From assembly GCF_041146395.1 (NCBI RefSeq), contig NC_090989.1, forward strand, positions 46,340,501 to 46,404,500: a stretch of 64,000 nt of DNA. The letters are read 5' to 3'. This DNA is from Eulemur rufifrons. Taxonomy: Eukaryota; Chordata; Mammalia; Primates; Lemuridae. The translations under genes and the position numbers were made by a program. Numbering within the stretch: position 1 is the stretch's first letter; the number at the start of each line of letters is the position of its first letter. The notes beneath the pieces were generated by a model. It had not been told where the DNA came from. It was given only the letters and a program-made list of their open reading frames with translations, and ran no database searches. Of this stretch, positions 46,270 through 58,659 are shown in pieces.

Positions 46270-48895
46270 TATTGATTTTTTTCCCACAGAATACTCAAAA
46301 TTTCTGTTCTTTATAGCTTTTAATATTTCCTGTGGCGAAAGGCATTGGCTGCTAATAACTATCTTTTTTTTTTTTTTTTGAAAGCATCTTTATGTTTTGG
46401 GGATATTTAGAATAAAAAAAATGTTGAAAAAATTGAAACAGAGTCAAAAGTAATGGTTTCCCCTTTATTCACTTGCTTTTCTTCCCATTCTACTGTTCTC
46501 CTTGGAAGGTTACCTTTGTAAATAGTATATTATATTCTGGATCCTTCCAGATCTTCTCCAAGAGTCCATTCACAAATACAGATTTAATTATAAATATAAA
46601 TATAAAATATAAATATAATTTAAAAATATAAATGGGACCCTATTATATACATTGTTCTGCCTTTGCTTTTTAAAAAAATCTCAACAATATATAATATACA
46701 TATCTCAACCTGTCAGTTGTGACATACAATTTAAGTGGGCATATTTTGTCATGGAGGACAGACAGTGGCACTCAAATGAAAGAATGTTCTTTTTCTAGAG
46801 AAGTCCAAGTCACATAGAGTAACAGCGGACCACGCAAAGCCTGTTGAAAAGGTGTGTTTGCATTGTTCCCTCTCTCTGGACTGTTGGCTTTTCTGTGAGC
46901 ATCTGACTGACTGTTTCCAGTCTCCTCTGACTTTCAAAGCTCCCTCCAAGGACTCTGACATTCAGCTGTCTCAGTGAAACCTTGGAAGACAGTGAGTCCT
47001 TTCCCCCTTACCCCACCACCACTTCTGACCAGCTGTGCCCCTCTGGTGCCCTCAGCAATGCTGATGTAGAAAAGGTTCAGAGGCAAATGCCTCTTTCTTC
47101 CTTGCTGTCCTGAGCAAGGGGTGCTCTCCTCTGTGGCTTAGTTTATTTCTCCCTCAAGAAAAATAGGAAAAAAAAAAGTGACCAGCAAGAACCAGGTGGC
47201 ACCCTCCATGGCAAGGAGGGGGGGGGGTAGGCCTGCATTTTTCTCTGTGGTGCCTGAAATTCTATAGGTTTTAAAACAAATATACCTTATTTTATTGAAT
47301 TCTTTTCAGTAGATGAAAAAATTGGTTTTCATAAAAGTAATATGGTATGCTCAAGGAAATTTATGTTTAGAAAGGTAGATTGTGTTCCTTGTCTAGCAAG
47401 TAAGGAGTGTGAAATTTTCTCTAATTTTAGTTGACTTTTCATTAAACATCCCTCATGCCTCCAAAAGATAGCACACTGTCCTTTAGAATTCCATAGTTTC
47501 ATCCCATGGTACTTCACCTCTATGCAGTGGAATAATTTGTGGACAAATGCCCATGCTTGTCCTGTCCCCGAGATTCTCTTTGAGAGGGTGTGGAGTGAGC
47601 CCAGGGCATCTGGTGGTTGGCCTGGTTTGAGAACCACTGGTCCAGTGGGAGGAGTTTCCCAGCCAAAGGTCAGAATCCTCAGATAGGCTGGTGCCCTTCC
47701 TTCCCAACGCTTAGAACTAGCCTCAGGCAGTCTTAGTTGGACGAAAGCTCTACCTAAGGTCCTAATTAAAAAGCAAATAAATTGGATGGTAACTCCTTCC
47801 TGGGATGTTTATAGAGGTTACCTTTTTATCCTGCTGTCTCATTCCCATGAAAACTTATTTCTCTAACTAAGCTAAAAGGTGGACCCTTTCTTATCAAGTT
47901 ATGCAGAACTCCCATTAACTTCACCTTTTTCAGAGCCAAAGTTCCCTCAGTTCTGTAGTTATTTTCTGGCAGTAACTTAGGTGTTTAGGGTGCATCTGAA
48001 TTCCCTCTTAATAACCTGAAAATATAATTCATCCATTTTCTGACTTGAGTCAACAACTAGGGTTGTCAAATAGACCTGGTTCCTTGTGTATGGAGACAGT
48101 GTCTGTCTCTGGCCCAGAGTCTACCACCAATTACATTTTCAGTAAAAAGCATTACATTTAATTTATCTTAAATTTAATAGAAGAAAAAAAAAACCAAAGT
48201 GAAATGTAAGGAATTTTTGACCTTCACATATATTTTTCTTTAAAACGAGATGTATTATTTAATAGTTCCTAAAAGATTCCTCGAAAGTTAAAGCAATAGA
48301 TTGAAATATCAAATATTGGGATTATTACCTACTCTGATTAAATTCAGAAGACATCTCTCATATCCAAATAAACCTACATTTTAAATTACTGTTCTCACTA
48401 AAAAAAGAATTAAGTTTCATTTTTCACTTTGATATGTCTAGATATGTATCTTTTGTTTGGTTTTTTAAACATCTGTTCTCTTGATATGACCTTTCAGCTT
48501 GAAGACCCAAATATTTGTTCAGTTCAGGGATTTTTTTCTCCAATTATTTAATTCTTTCTTCCTCTCTCCCTACAAACCAGGTTTCATTCAGATTAATGAG
48601 TATGGCAAACTGTTAAAGGCAGAATAAAAAAAAAATAGAGACATGTCTGGTGGTAAGGAGTACCTTTAGGACAGCTTTGGGAATCCTTATATTTAATAAA
48701 TAATAAAATTTAATAATATTAAAAATGTTAGTGAGGAAGAAAAAAATTATATAAAATGTTCATACCAAAATCATATCATAGCTGAACTTTGGGGATAAAG
48801 GCCAGAGGAAGACAGAGTGAAGAGGGAGAAAGAAAAGCTGTGTTGAGGGAGAATGGGGGGAAATTGGGTCAGAGTCCTTCCAGGCATCTTACCTT
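46270..48895. other. Mostly unassigned sequence
   Basis: Contains a T run (about 46363-46379), an (AAATAT)-like stretch at about 46590-46640, an 11-G run at about 47218-47228 and a possible decayed hAT end near 47620 ('ggtttgagaaccactgg'). No exon or clear gene is visible. Confidence 0.4.
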
Positions 48896-48898
48896 TGG

Positions 48899-49193
48899 GT
48901 TTTTTTTTTTTTTTTTTTTTTTTGAGACAAGGTCTCACTTTGTTGCCCAGGCTGAAGTATAGTGGCATGATCATAGCTCGCTGTAACCTAAAACTCCTGG
49001 GCTTAAGAGATCCTCCTACCTCAGCCTCCCTAGTAGCTGGGACTACAGGCACATGCCACTATGCCCAGCTAATTTTTCTATTTTTTTTATAGAGAGGGGG
49101 TCTCACTCTGTTGCCCAGGCTAGTCTCAAACTCCTGGCCTTGAGAGATCCTCCCAAAGTGCTGGGATTATAGGAGTGAGCTGCTGCACCTGGT
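48899..49193 (-). mobile_element. Alu, antisense
   Basis: A 23-bp T run, 'gagacaaggtctcactttg', the right monomer, and a shortened left monomer ending 'gctgctgcacctggtcc'. 'aggcatc' occurs on both sides (48883 and 49197 regions), a possible target duplication. Confidence 0.9.
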
Positions 49194-49389
49194 CCTAGGC
49201 ATCCTTTTAAGTATGGACTAAGGAGAACTGGCCCCCAGCTTCTCCATCCCTGGTGTTGCTCTTCCTCCTTCTGTGCTGGCCTCAGTTTGTGTGCATTCCG
49301 GGCATACAGATGCACTGCTGAAGAGCAGGGTGACCTTGTTTTCTCCTTACTGCTCGTATGCCTTCTTGGGCTGGTTGTTTCCAGTGGGG

Positions 49390-49545
49390 GAGCAGACAAA
49401 TGAATCAATACCTCATCCACCTGGGGCAGGTTTGGGAGCCTCTCTATGGACATTAAGCTTCATTTTCCTCATCAAGAAAATCGGACCTTTCCATTCCTAC
49501 TTGTAAGTATCACTGCAGGAGAATTAATGAAGTAATGTCTGTGAT
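49390..49545 (+). repeat. MIR SINE fragment
   Basis: 'ttaagcttcattttcctcatcaagaaaatcgg' and 'gcaggagaattaatgaagtaatg'. Confidence 0.65.
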
Positions 49546-49639
49546 GGGGCTTTGTCAAATGTAATGTACCTCGCAGAGGTTAGAGATTATGTGACCACAA
49601 TCATGCCATGAAGCTTTTTCTTCACAGAAAGATGCATGA

Positions 49640-49862
49640 ACAGCTAATGGCTGAGTGACTATTTATCAGGTGTCAGCCTCTTCTCAGAGTTCTTCTCATT
49701 TTACCCTCATGGACAACTTATTGGGTAGTGGCTATTATTATTTCCATTTTATTGATGAGGTAACTGAGGCCCAGAGAGGTTAAGTACCTCATCCAGGGTC
49801 ACACAGTGCTGAAATCGGGATTTATACACCGGGTAGCTTTACAGCAGCGTCTGAACTCTTAA
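49640..49862 (-). repeat. MIR SINE, antisense
   Basis: 'ttgatgaggtaactgaggcccagagaggttaagtacctc' is a near-consensus reverse MIR core; 'gggtcacacagtgctgaaatcgggattt' continues it. Confidence 0.95.
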
Positions 49863-50074
49863 CATTTATGCCATCTGTAGCGTTCTCCTCAGGAATGAAA
49901 CAAGTGTTGCTGGCTGCCACTTTACAGAGAGTTGGTGCGTACGCAGATGCAGTGCAGGTCAGCAGAGGCAGGGGTGTCACTGGGTGCTCCAGCCTCCTTA
50001 TTCTGACCTTACAGCTTCTCTTACTGTGCTTTGTGATCCTGCGGGAGTGAAACACTACGTCTTGTCTGTGCCTG

Positions 50075-50590
50075 ATCCACCTCATTCAAGCATCCATCAC
50101 CCCTTGCCTGAATTACTGCAATGGTGTCTAGAGTTATCTGTAGTAAAGGACCAGGATTTTTTTCCCCAGTCCATTGCAGCCTTATATTTTTGCAAAAAAA
50201 TAAAAATAAAAATCCTGCTTGGATGTTGCCATGATGTTAAATTACTTGAAAATGTGTAAAAGCTTCCAAGCTTTCCCTCTCCATTTCTGTCCTTGCAGAT
50301 GATAACAAATTGCAGAGGGACATTGGTCCACAGATCATGGTTTAGGGGGTGCTGCCCCAGGACCTCCTTTCGCTCTTTCCCCTGATAAATCATGCACCAC
50401 AAGGCAGCCTGAACAATTTTTGAAAAATACAAATAAAAGTCACATGACTTCCCTGCTTAAACCCTCCAATGGCTTCCCATCGCATTTAAAATAAAATCCG
50501 GATATTTGCTAACAGCCCAAAAGACCCTAGGTCATCTGGCCCTGCCTACATCCACCCACTTCCGTCTCCTCCCTTGCTCGCGGCTTCCCT
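50075..50590 (+). repeat. L2 LINE fragment
   Basis: 'gcctgaattactgcaatggtgtc', 'catgacttccctgcttaaaccctccaatggcttcccatc', 'gaccctaggtcatctggccctgcctac'. Good L2 ORF match without coding capacity. Confidence 0.85.
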
Positions 50591-50718
50591 CGGTGGAAAT
50601 GAAACGCAATCAGCAATGAAATCACGTGACGATTTGGGATGTGAGATATGCCTAGTTTTATCCCTTCATCTACTAGATCGAGCATGGATAAGTGCCTTCA
50701 TCACTTTCTCTCTCGCAG

Positions 50719-50841
50719 CGAGAGCCTTTCCACTAGTGCTAGAATGAGCAAGATGACCAAAACCAAGTCCCGCAAGAGCTCCGTGGGCAACTCTGCTTGT
50801 GCGGTGAAGCCTGTTGCCCCCCTGACGAGCTCAGCCCGAAG
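50719..50841 (+). other. Candidate coding exon
   Basis: Acceptor 'tcactttctctctcgcag' and donor 'CCCGAAG/gtgcct' bound 123 bp. The stretch is open in a frame with one leading base and two trailing bases, so its length keeps frame. The peptide is Ser/Lys/Arg-rich (for example MSKMTKTKSRKSSVGN). An ATG in fair context (agaATGagc) lies at 50744, so it could also be a first coding exon. G+C and CpG are higher than in the neighbouring introns. I do not recognise the protein, and the donor is only moderate. It could follow the CpG-island exon at 39930-40245. Confidence 0.35.
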
Positions 50842-51429
50842 GTGCCTGTATTCTGCCCCCGTCTCATACCTCCTTTTTAGGCTGTTTGCTTCCTTCCCCA
50901 GAAAATGTGTCTGCTGTGAGCCTAGATGGTTGAGGGGTGATTCCAAATGCTCCTGAGATTGGGGGATTAAAGGTTGGCAGCGTGTTGTCACCATCGCTGA
51001 GGATTTGTTGGTATGGAGCGTGGCTACCATTGCTGTGTTAATTATTTAATGAACTGAGGGGGAAACATACATCCTGCCAAAACAATTTCCTGGCTGGTTT
51101 GGCTTTGGCCTTTGGTGACTGCTGCCCAGAGAGCCTCTTGTACGGAGGCAGTGGGGATTCTCTCGCTCTCATCCCCGCGCACTGCTGAGGCCGTGAATGA
51201 GAAGGAAGTAGCTATATCAATATCCTTCATTCAGCCATGGAGAGCCGTGGTTTCTAGGAAGCTGACCTCTGTACTCTCCTTGTCCTTAACTTACCCCCCT
51301 CCTTGACTTTTTAATCTATTGCCTATTTCAATGATTTTTGGACTTTCTGAAGAGGATTTTATTGTCTTTTGTTAATTGTCATGGCAATGGCAGCAGTAAA
51401 TAACAAGAAATTTATATTTAATAGATCTG

Positions 51430-51725
51430 GGGGCCAGGTATTGTGGCTTACACCTGTAATCCCAGCAATTTGGGAGGCTAAGGTGGGATGATCACTTGAG
51501 GCAAGGAGTTTAAGACCAGCCTGGGCAACATGGCAAGACCTAGTCTGTACAAAAAATAAAAAAATTAGCCAAGTGTGGTGGTGTGTGTCCCTAGTCCCAG
51601 CTACTAGGGAAGCTGAGGCAGGAGGATTGCCCAGGACTTCAAGGCTGCAGTGAGTTATGATCAAGCTACTGTACTCCAGGTTGGGTGACAGAGCAAGACA
51701 AAACCCTGCCTCTTAAAAAAAAAAG
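51430..51725 (+). mobile_element. Alu, J-like
   Basis: Full dimer from 'ggccaggtattgtggcttac' to an A tail. Diverged, with several CpG sites decayed. Confidence 0.9.
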
Positions 51726-51729
51726 ATAG

Positions 51730-54025
51730 ATATGGGAATGTGATGTAGTAACATGCATTTTTGTCAAGCATCCTAGGTAATTCCAAGGTGAGTGGTTCAA
51801 GGACCTTACTTTGAACAACGTCGGTTTAAAGTGGCATCTTTTCTGTGTAATATTGATATTGGGTACAAAGTAAACTGAGGATTTCACAAGGCCAGATTTA
51901 TCCTTTTGCCTGAAGCCACCAAAAAGATCAGATAAAATATATGAGACAATGGTTTTTGAAACACTGGCCATCAGTGTCTCTAATTTCTTAGAGAAAAGGA
52001 GATGCTGCAGCTTCCTGCCTGGAGAGAGTTTCCAGGCTGAGACGCCGGGAGGGGAACTCGGGTGGAATTTGGATTCCCTGAGTTGAGGAGATGGTGTGAA
52101 GAGCCTGGAGGAATCCCAGGTGGTTAGATTTCATAGTACAGAGTACCAGAAATGAGAAAGTTGCCCAGAGAAAGAGGACCCTAGTTAGCTGCAGTGGGCC
52201 CCTTGAGGGTTCAGCCTCCTATTGATCAGCATGTGTGTGTGAGGAAACTACTGGAGACGGGGGCTGGGCTTGTGGGGAGTAGAGAACAGAGCCCAGTGAT
52301 CACAGAGGGCTGAGAATATTGCCTGTTCCTTCCAGCAAGACTGCAAAACCCACAATTCACAGGGAATTGCGTAGAACAGTCAGGAAGGTCTTGCCTCAGT
52401 AGTAGCGAATAATTAGCCCTAGACTGGGCACTGCTCCAAATGTGCCTAACAAATCATAAAAAAGCAATTCCCGAAAGTGTTAAACTGCATCTAGGTCACT
52501 TAACCTCATCCCAGAACAGAGCTGAGAAATATTTACAGGAATAAAAAATAACCAGTGCCCAAGAAGGTCTCTGGCACTCAAAATAGTAAATCGGTTCTGT
52601 TTAAGATGGAAATACACTCTCCCTGGCTGTCCTGGAGGACATTTTTATGCCAAGGCCTTCAGGGTAACATTTTATACATAACAAGCCAGAAACTGCCAAA
52701 CCATGGTCTGTGTTGATATTTATCTTGGCTTCTGAGACAGCAGCTCCTCTTTGATGTCTGTTATTGTTTTTAAAAATATTTTTCCTGTGTTTGATACCCC
52801 CAACCTCCCCACTGGGTTGTGGCAAGGTGAATTCAGCTAAGATATTGGCCAAGTACATTGTGTCTCCTAAGGGATTAGAGCTAGGAGTAGGGGGTAATGG
52901 GGGTGGGCGGGTAAGGTGGGACTAATTTTCTGAGGCCAATGGATGACTCAGATTCAAAGGCATTAGAGAGTAGTAAGGGCCAAACCAGGCAGGCCGAGAT
53001 CTCTGACCGGTCTAAGGGGGCTGGCTAAGCCAAGGCCCAGAACCAGAAGCCTTCGAAACCCAACAAGAATGTAAGGGAGTGAAGTGAACAAGTCCTGTCA
53101 GTGCTGTAGTTAAGGCTGAAGAGTCAGGGCTTGTCCATACCAGAAGTTGGAGGCCCGGTCAGAGGGGGGTATGCCAGAATCACGCTTGGGCTTACTGCTC
53201 TGGAGGTCCATAACTGAGCTCCTCCACACTTTGAATCTGGGCTGTGTATTCTCTCTCTGAGATTTGAACAGTTTTACATTTGGTTGCCAGGGCTGTTTCT
53301 CTGATCCTGCCCCACCCCCACCACCCAAATCCAACCTGACACGCCGTCTTCTGGGCGTTTCTATTAATAGTTAGACACTTGGCTGCCAGAACTGACACGT
53401 TTTCTTCTTAACACCTTGGAATTCCTTCCCCACTCTGCCGGACCAGAAATGTGGCTTTTCTTCATACAACTTATAAATCTCTTGGCTTCTGGAAAACAAT
53501 CAGTTTCTTGAAATATTGTAGCCCAGATTAACTTGTAGGAAAGCTCCTACTTAAAGATGTCAATGACATCACTGCCATTATTTGACAGAAATTTTACTTC
53601 TTTGGGATATGGGATGGGGACTGATGGGTCAGTCTTTGGGAAAATTGGAAGTCAGTTTGCCTTTTAAAGGAGGGGAATCTCCAAATCACTTTTTCACCTA
53701 GAAACAAGGTTTTGGATCAGTGGTCTTGGAACACTTTACTTCCATTCCCACTGGTGACTGTATTGTGGACTGAGTAACTACAACTGGGATACAGGGATGC
53801 AGGGATATAGGATGGATGTTAGTCAGCATTCTTGTGGTCACCAAGGTGGTCTTCATGGCCAGAACAATTCACTTACAATATTAATAATCAAAACAACAAC
53901 ACTAGATAGTAGATGGAGTAAGTTTATCACTTTAGTTTCCTTCAAATTAGCATGGGTTAGAAGGTTCTGTTCCTCTTTGTGTTTTCCAATGGGAGAGAGA
54001 TATACAGGAGGCATTGAGAGAGCAT
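51730..54025. other. Unassigned sequence
   Basis: Moderate G+C with no clear repeats except a vague L1-like stretch at 52330-52600. No exon with convincing splice sites was found. Confidence 0.35.
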
Positions 54026-54027
54026 CG

Positions 54028-54215
54028 GAGGGGGCTTCGAGATGGTTGACTAGAGGTGCCCAGCACTCACCTCCTCTGCAGAGAAGGACCAAAACAGCGG
54101 TGAGTAGATAATCACAACCTGAATAGAGTATCCAAGAGACACCACTGGAATTCAGCAGGACAGTGACAGGAAGCCTCTGAGGCATGGAAGGAGAGACAAG
54201 ACACTTGCTTGTCTG
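54028..54215 (+). mobile_element. L1 5'UTR-only fragment
   Basis: 'gagatggttgactagaggtgcccagcactcacctcctctgcagagaaggacc', 'gtagataatcacaacctgaatag' and 'ggaattcagcaggacag' are the start of a primate L1 5'UTR, in sense orientation. Only about 190 bp are present and the L1 body does not follow. Confidence 0.8.
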
Positions 54216-54518
54216 GTGTCATTAATTGCAGGGTACTAAGGGCCAGGTTTCTGTAAGCTGGGTGGAGGTGGAGGCCACTGACAGTGAGTACAACGCCCGG
54301 GGGAAGCATGTGAGTGGGAGGAAGAAAAGAGATTTCTTTGGAGCTGTTGCAAGGTTGATACTAGCGAAATATACTTGTCTTCCTCTAGCGTTAAGCAGCG
54401 TCTGCTAGGATTGTTAGCTTTTCAGTACTCATGATCCTTGGGGGACTTGGGCAAAAGTAAAAGTGTGGTAAGTTTCATACTGTGTTTTCTTACTAGTTGA
54501 TTTTGACATGCATAGGGG

Positions 54519-54540
54519 TGTGTGTGTGTGTGTGTGTGTA
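54519..54540 (+). repeat. (GT)n microsatellite
   Basis: Eleven or so GT units. Confidence 0.95.
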
Positions 54541-54799
54541 AAACTGACTGTAAGGTGTCAAGTTTCAGCCTACTGGTTTTTTTAATCCAGAATTTTTTCA
54601 GCATTACCTAAGAAACAAAGACCCAATTTTGGCTGCTTCTTTCTTATCCTTTCTGCCACAATTCTAAGGTGCTTGATCTACTGAGACCAAGGACGATGAA
54701 TGACTCAGAAGGAAGAATTGGACTGAAACAGCCAAAGAGTAGTTTACCCATTTCTGAAGTAACCTTTGATATGATAATGTGGAACAACATTACAAGAAC

Positions 54800-54870
54800 T
54801 TTTGGTTCATACAGACCTAATTTAAATCCTGACTCTATTGTGTATTTGTGACATTGTGCAAGTAACTTAT
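54800..54870 (+). repeat. MIR SINE fragment
   Basis: 'aatttaaatcctgactctattg' and 'gacattgtgcaagtaactta'. Short. Confidence 0.55.
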
Positions 54871-55107
54871 TGTGGGTTGTAGCTGATTGAGGCAAAGCCA
54901 AGCCTAGCCTAATTCTAATGATTCTGTGGAAATTTCATTTCATTTTGTGTTAGAATCTAGCATTGTGGTTGGATAGGCAGAGTAGATGTTGAAGGTATGT
55001 GTCCTAAAAGCTTTACTTGATTTCTGTAGCATTTTCCCCCTCTGGGAACTTCAGAAATATGGAAACTAAAGCATGAGGCCTGCCATTGACTCTTTCTATT
55101 CATTCTT

Positions 55108-55170
55108 TCCATCCATCCATCCATCCATCTGTTCATCCATCCATCCATCCATCCACTTATTCATCCATCA
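55108..55170 (+). repeat. (ATCC)n microsatellite
   Basis: About fourteen CCAT units in two blocks split by 'ctgtt'. It probably grew from the reverse L2 end ('attcattcattc') that follows. Confidence 0.95.
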
Positions 55171-55171
55171 C

Positions 55172-55445
55172 TTAGATACTAAACCACTCACTATATACAA
55201 CGTACAGTTCTAAGAGCTAGGGCGTAAGCAGTGAAGAAAAATAGAAAAAAAAATTCCTGCATTTATGGAGCTTTCATTCTAGTGAAAGGAGGAAGTGCAA
55301 TAAACAAAATAAGTCAGTAAAGTATGTAGTATATTAAAAGAAGATATAGGGAAAAATGAAGCAGGAAAAGGGGGTGGGGTATTGAGGCAGTTTTAATAGG
55401 TGATGAGAGAAAGTCTCATTGAGAATGAGCTCCCCTGAAGTGTTC
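55172..55445 (-). repeat. L2 LINE, antisense
   Basis: 'acgtacagttctaagagctagggcgtaagcagtgaag', 'cctgcatttatggagctttcattctagtg', 'ggtgatgagagaaagtctc'. Confidence 0.75.
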
Positions 55446-55449
55446 TGAA

Positions 55450-56160
55450 CACAAGTGGCAGACAGTGTCTTCTTGTTACCACCAACCAGCAGTGCCTGTT
55501 GCCCCCTTGTCCTCCCTCATGTTTATTCACTGAGGCCTCAGCATTTTTGGCTCGTGAAAACAGTAAATTTTGAGAGGCACAGAATACGACCTTAGGGTTT
55601 TCCTTTAGGACTGTGTTAATATGCTAGTAGATGCCAGATGAAGGATATATTGGTGGGCTCCCACTTTGCTGCCCCTACTGGGTTCGGGAGAGTGATACCT
55701 TCTGCTCTATTAGCTGTGTGGCCTTACACATTGGGCTTCTACCTCCAGAGCTTTTTTGCATAACATTTCTAGCCCTGCCCTGCACAGCCCACAGGGACCT
55801 CTGCCTGTTCTTTATACTATTCCATCAAATGAATTTACTGCATTTAACTAATAAAAATAAACAAATATAAGTAAAAATGATTGGAGATTTAAAGACCTTT
55901 TTTTTAAGTGTTCTGTGTCCATACATATTTACTATATTGTAAATGAAAATTGAAAAATTTAAATTATAAAATCCCAATTTATACATTTATTTGTGGCATA
56001 AAAATTCATTGTATACTGGGCACTGGTATTTTATATCCAAAATATTTCTGGAAAAATCCTTTATTTCAAGCATGCTTTGCCTTTATTTTACAATATTGCC
56101 TTTTAATTCATCTCCCTCCATTTATTTATATGTCCCTAAAATTTATCTTCCCCATATCAT
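55450..56160. other. Unassigned sequence
   Basis: No recognised feature; AT-rich to the right, bordering the L1 break at about 56163. Confidence 0.35.
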
Positions 56161-56162
56161 TT

Positions 56163-58640
56163 AGAGTAATTTATCTTCAGTGCACATAGAGATCATGTTG
56201 ATTCTGCTGACGCACGAGGATGGTATAGTTTTCCACCGGTTTATGTCCTCTGCTATTTCCTTCCTCTGTGTTTCATAGTTCCCCCTGTAGAGGTCTTTTA
56301 CCTCCTTAGTTAAATATATTCCTAGGTACTTTATTTTCTTTGTTGCTATTGCGAAGGATATTGAGTCTTTGATTTGGTTCTCAGTTTGACTGTTATTGGC
56401 ATATATGAATGCCTCTGATTTGTGTGTATTGATTTTGTATCCTGAGACTTTACTGAATTCATTTATCCATTCCAGGAGTCTCTTGGTTGAATCCTTGGGA
56501 TTTTCTAGATATAATATCATATTATCAGCAAAGAGTGAGAGTTTGGTCTCTTCTGGTCCCATTTGGATGCCCTTAATTCAGCTCTCTTGTCTAATTGCTC
56601 TAGCAAGGACTTCCAGCGCTATGTTAAATAGAAGTGGAGATAGTGGGCAACCTTGTCTGGTTCCACTTCTAACTGAGAATGCTTTCAATTTTTCCCCATT
56701 CAGTATAATGTTGGGTGTGGGTTTGTCATACATAGCTTGTATCATTTTTAGGTATGCCCCATCCATGCCTATTTTGTTAAGTGTTCTTATAAAAGGGTGT
56801 TGAATTTTGTCAAATGCTTTTTCTGCGTCTATTGAGAGGATCAATTGTTTTTGCTTCTATTTATGTAGTGAATTACATTTATAGATTTGCGTATGTTGAA
56901 CCATCCTTGCATCTCTGAGATGAAGCCCACTTGGTTGTAATGGATTATTTTCTTGATAAGCACCTGGATTCAGTTTGCTAGGAGTTTGTTTAGAATTTTT
57001 GCATTTATATTCATAAGGGATATTGGTCTGTAGTTTTCTTTTTTTGTTGCATCCTTTCCTGCTTTTGGTATCAGGGTTATGTTGGCTTCATAAAATGTGT
57101 TGGGGAGGATTCCATCCATCTTGATGTTGTGGAACAATTTCTGCAGGACAGGCACCAGTTCTTCTTTGTAGGTGTGGTAAAATTCAGGTGTGAAACCATC
57201 TGGTCTGGGACTTTTGTTTTTAGGAAGGTTTTTCATTGCTGTTTCAATTTCAGTACTTGATATTGGTCTGTTCAGGAATTCTCTTTCTTCCTGGTTGAGC
57301 CTAGGGAGACTGTGTGTTTCTAAAAATTTGTCCATTTCCTCCACATTTTCCAGTTAGTGTGCATAAAGGGTTTTGTAGTATTTGTAGATGATATTTTGTA
57401 TCTCCATGGCATCAGTTGTAATTTCTCCTTTTTCGTTCCTGATGGAGATTATTAGAATTATTTCTGTTCTGCTTTTCATTAGTCTAGCCAAAGGTGTGTC
57501 AATTTTGTTTATTTTTTCAAAGAACCAACTTTTTATTTTATTAATCTTCTGTATAGATTCCTTGTTCTCCATTTCATTTAGTTCTGATCTTATTAATTTC
57601 ACTTTCCCTGCTGGGTTTGGGGTTGGTCTGTTCTTCTTTTTCCAGCTCTCTGAGTCAATTCATTAGGTTGTCTATTTGTGATCTTTCTGTCTTTTGGATA
57701 TAGGCATTTATGGAAATAAACTTTCCTGTCAGGACTGCTTTAGCTGTGTCCCACAGATTTGGATAACTTGTATCTCCTTTGTCATTTAGTTCAAGGAATC
57801 TTTTGATTTCCATCTTGTGATTTCCTCATTTATGAAGTAATCATTCAGTAGAAGGTTGTTTAGTTTCCACAACTTTTTTGTAGAAATGAGAGTTTCTGTT
57901 AGGGTTGATTTCTACTTTTATTCCACTGTGATCTGAGAAGATACATGGTATAATTTCTATTTTTTTTAATTTTTTGAGACATGCTTTGTGTCCTAGGATA
58001 TGGTCAGTCTTAGAGAATGTCCCATGAGCTGATAAGAACGTATATTCAGTGGTTTTTGGGTAGAATGGCCTGTAAATGTCAGGCCCATTTGTTCTAGAGT
58101 TCTGTTTAAGTCCATTATTTCTTTGTTAATTTTCTGTTTGAAGGCTCTATCGTGTGCTGTCAGTGGGGTGTTGAAGTTTCCAACTATTATGTTGTTGCTG
58201 TTTATCTATTTGTTTAGCTCAAGTAGGGTTTGCTTTATGAATCTGGGTGCACCTAAGTTGGGTGCATACATATTTAGAATTGTTATGTCTTCCTGTTAAA
58301 CTTTACCCTTTACCATTATATAGTGACCATCTTTGTCTTTCATTACTTTTGCTGATTTAAAGACTAAGTTATCTGAAATAAAAAATGCCATGCCAGCCTT
58401 CTGTTGGCTTCTGTTTGCTTGAAATGTTGTTTTCCACCCCTTTACCTTGAGTCTAAATGCATCCTTGCAGGTTAGATGTGTTTCCTGAAGACAGAAGATA
58501 GAAGATACTTGCATTGTATTTTTTTATCCATTGGGCCAGGCTATGTCTCTTGAGTGGGGAGTTCAAGCCATTCTCATTTATTGAAAGAACTGATAGGTGG
58601 GACAAATTTCTGTTCATCCTGTTGGCTTGAACTTTGTTGC
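56163..58640 (-). pseudogene. L1 ORF2 (endonuclease + reverse transcriptase), broken and 3'-truncated
   Basis: Read on the minus strand, ORF2 starts near 58640 (the INENGLNSPLKRHSLAQW part of the endonuclease). It continues through endonuclease pieces (58514-58296) and the region before the reverse transcriptase (57602-57354). Reverse-transcriptase blocks follow ([11 protein letters not shown] at 57344-56970, [15 protein letters not shown] and [14 protein letters not shown] at 56844-56578). The last block is 56562-56163. The catalytic FADD motif reads FADN at about 56521-56532, so one metal-binding Asp is lost. Stops and frameshifts separate the blocks. The thumb, Cys-rich C-terminus and 3'UTR are missing. 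Confidence 0.95.
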
Positions 58641-58659
58641 TTTGTTTTCTCTCTTGAGC

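Noticed and set aside
55108..55170. CCAT repeats considered as a CRISPR-like or telomere-like array
   Set aside because: Uniform 4-bp units without spacers; an ordinary microsatellite.
56396..56803. 135-codon plus-strand open frame
   Set aside because: It is the antisense shadow of L1 ORF2 reverse-transcriptase sequence.
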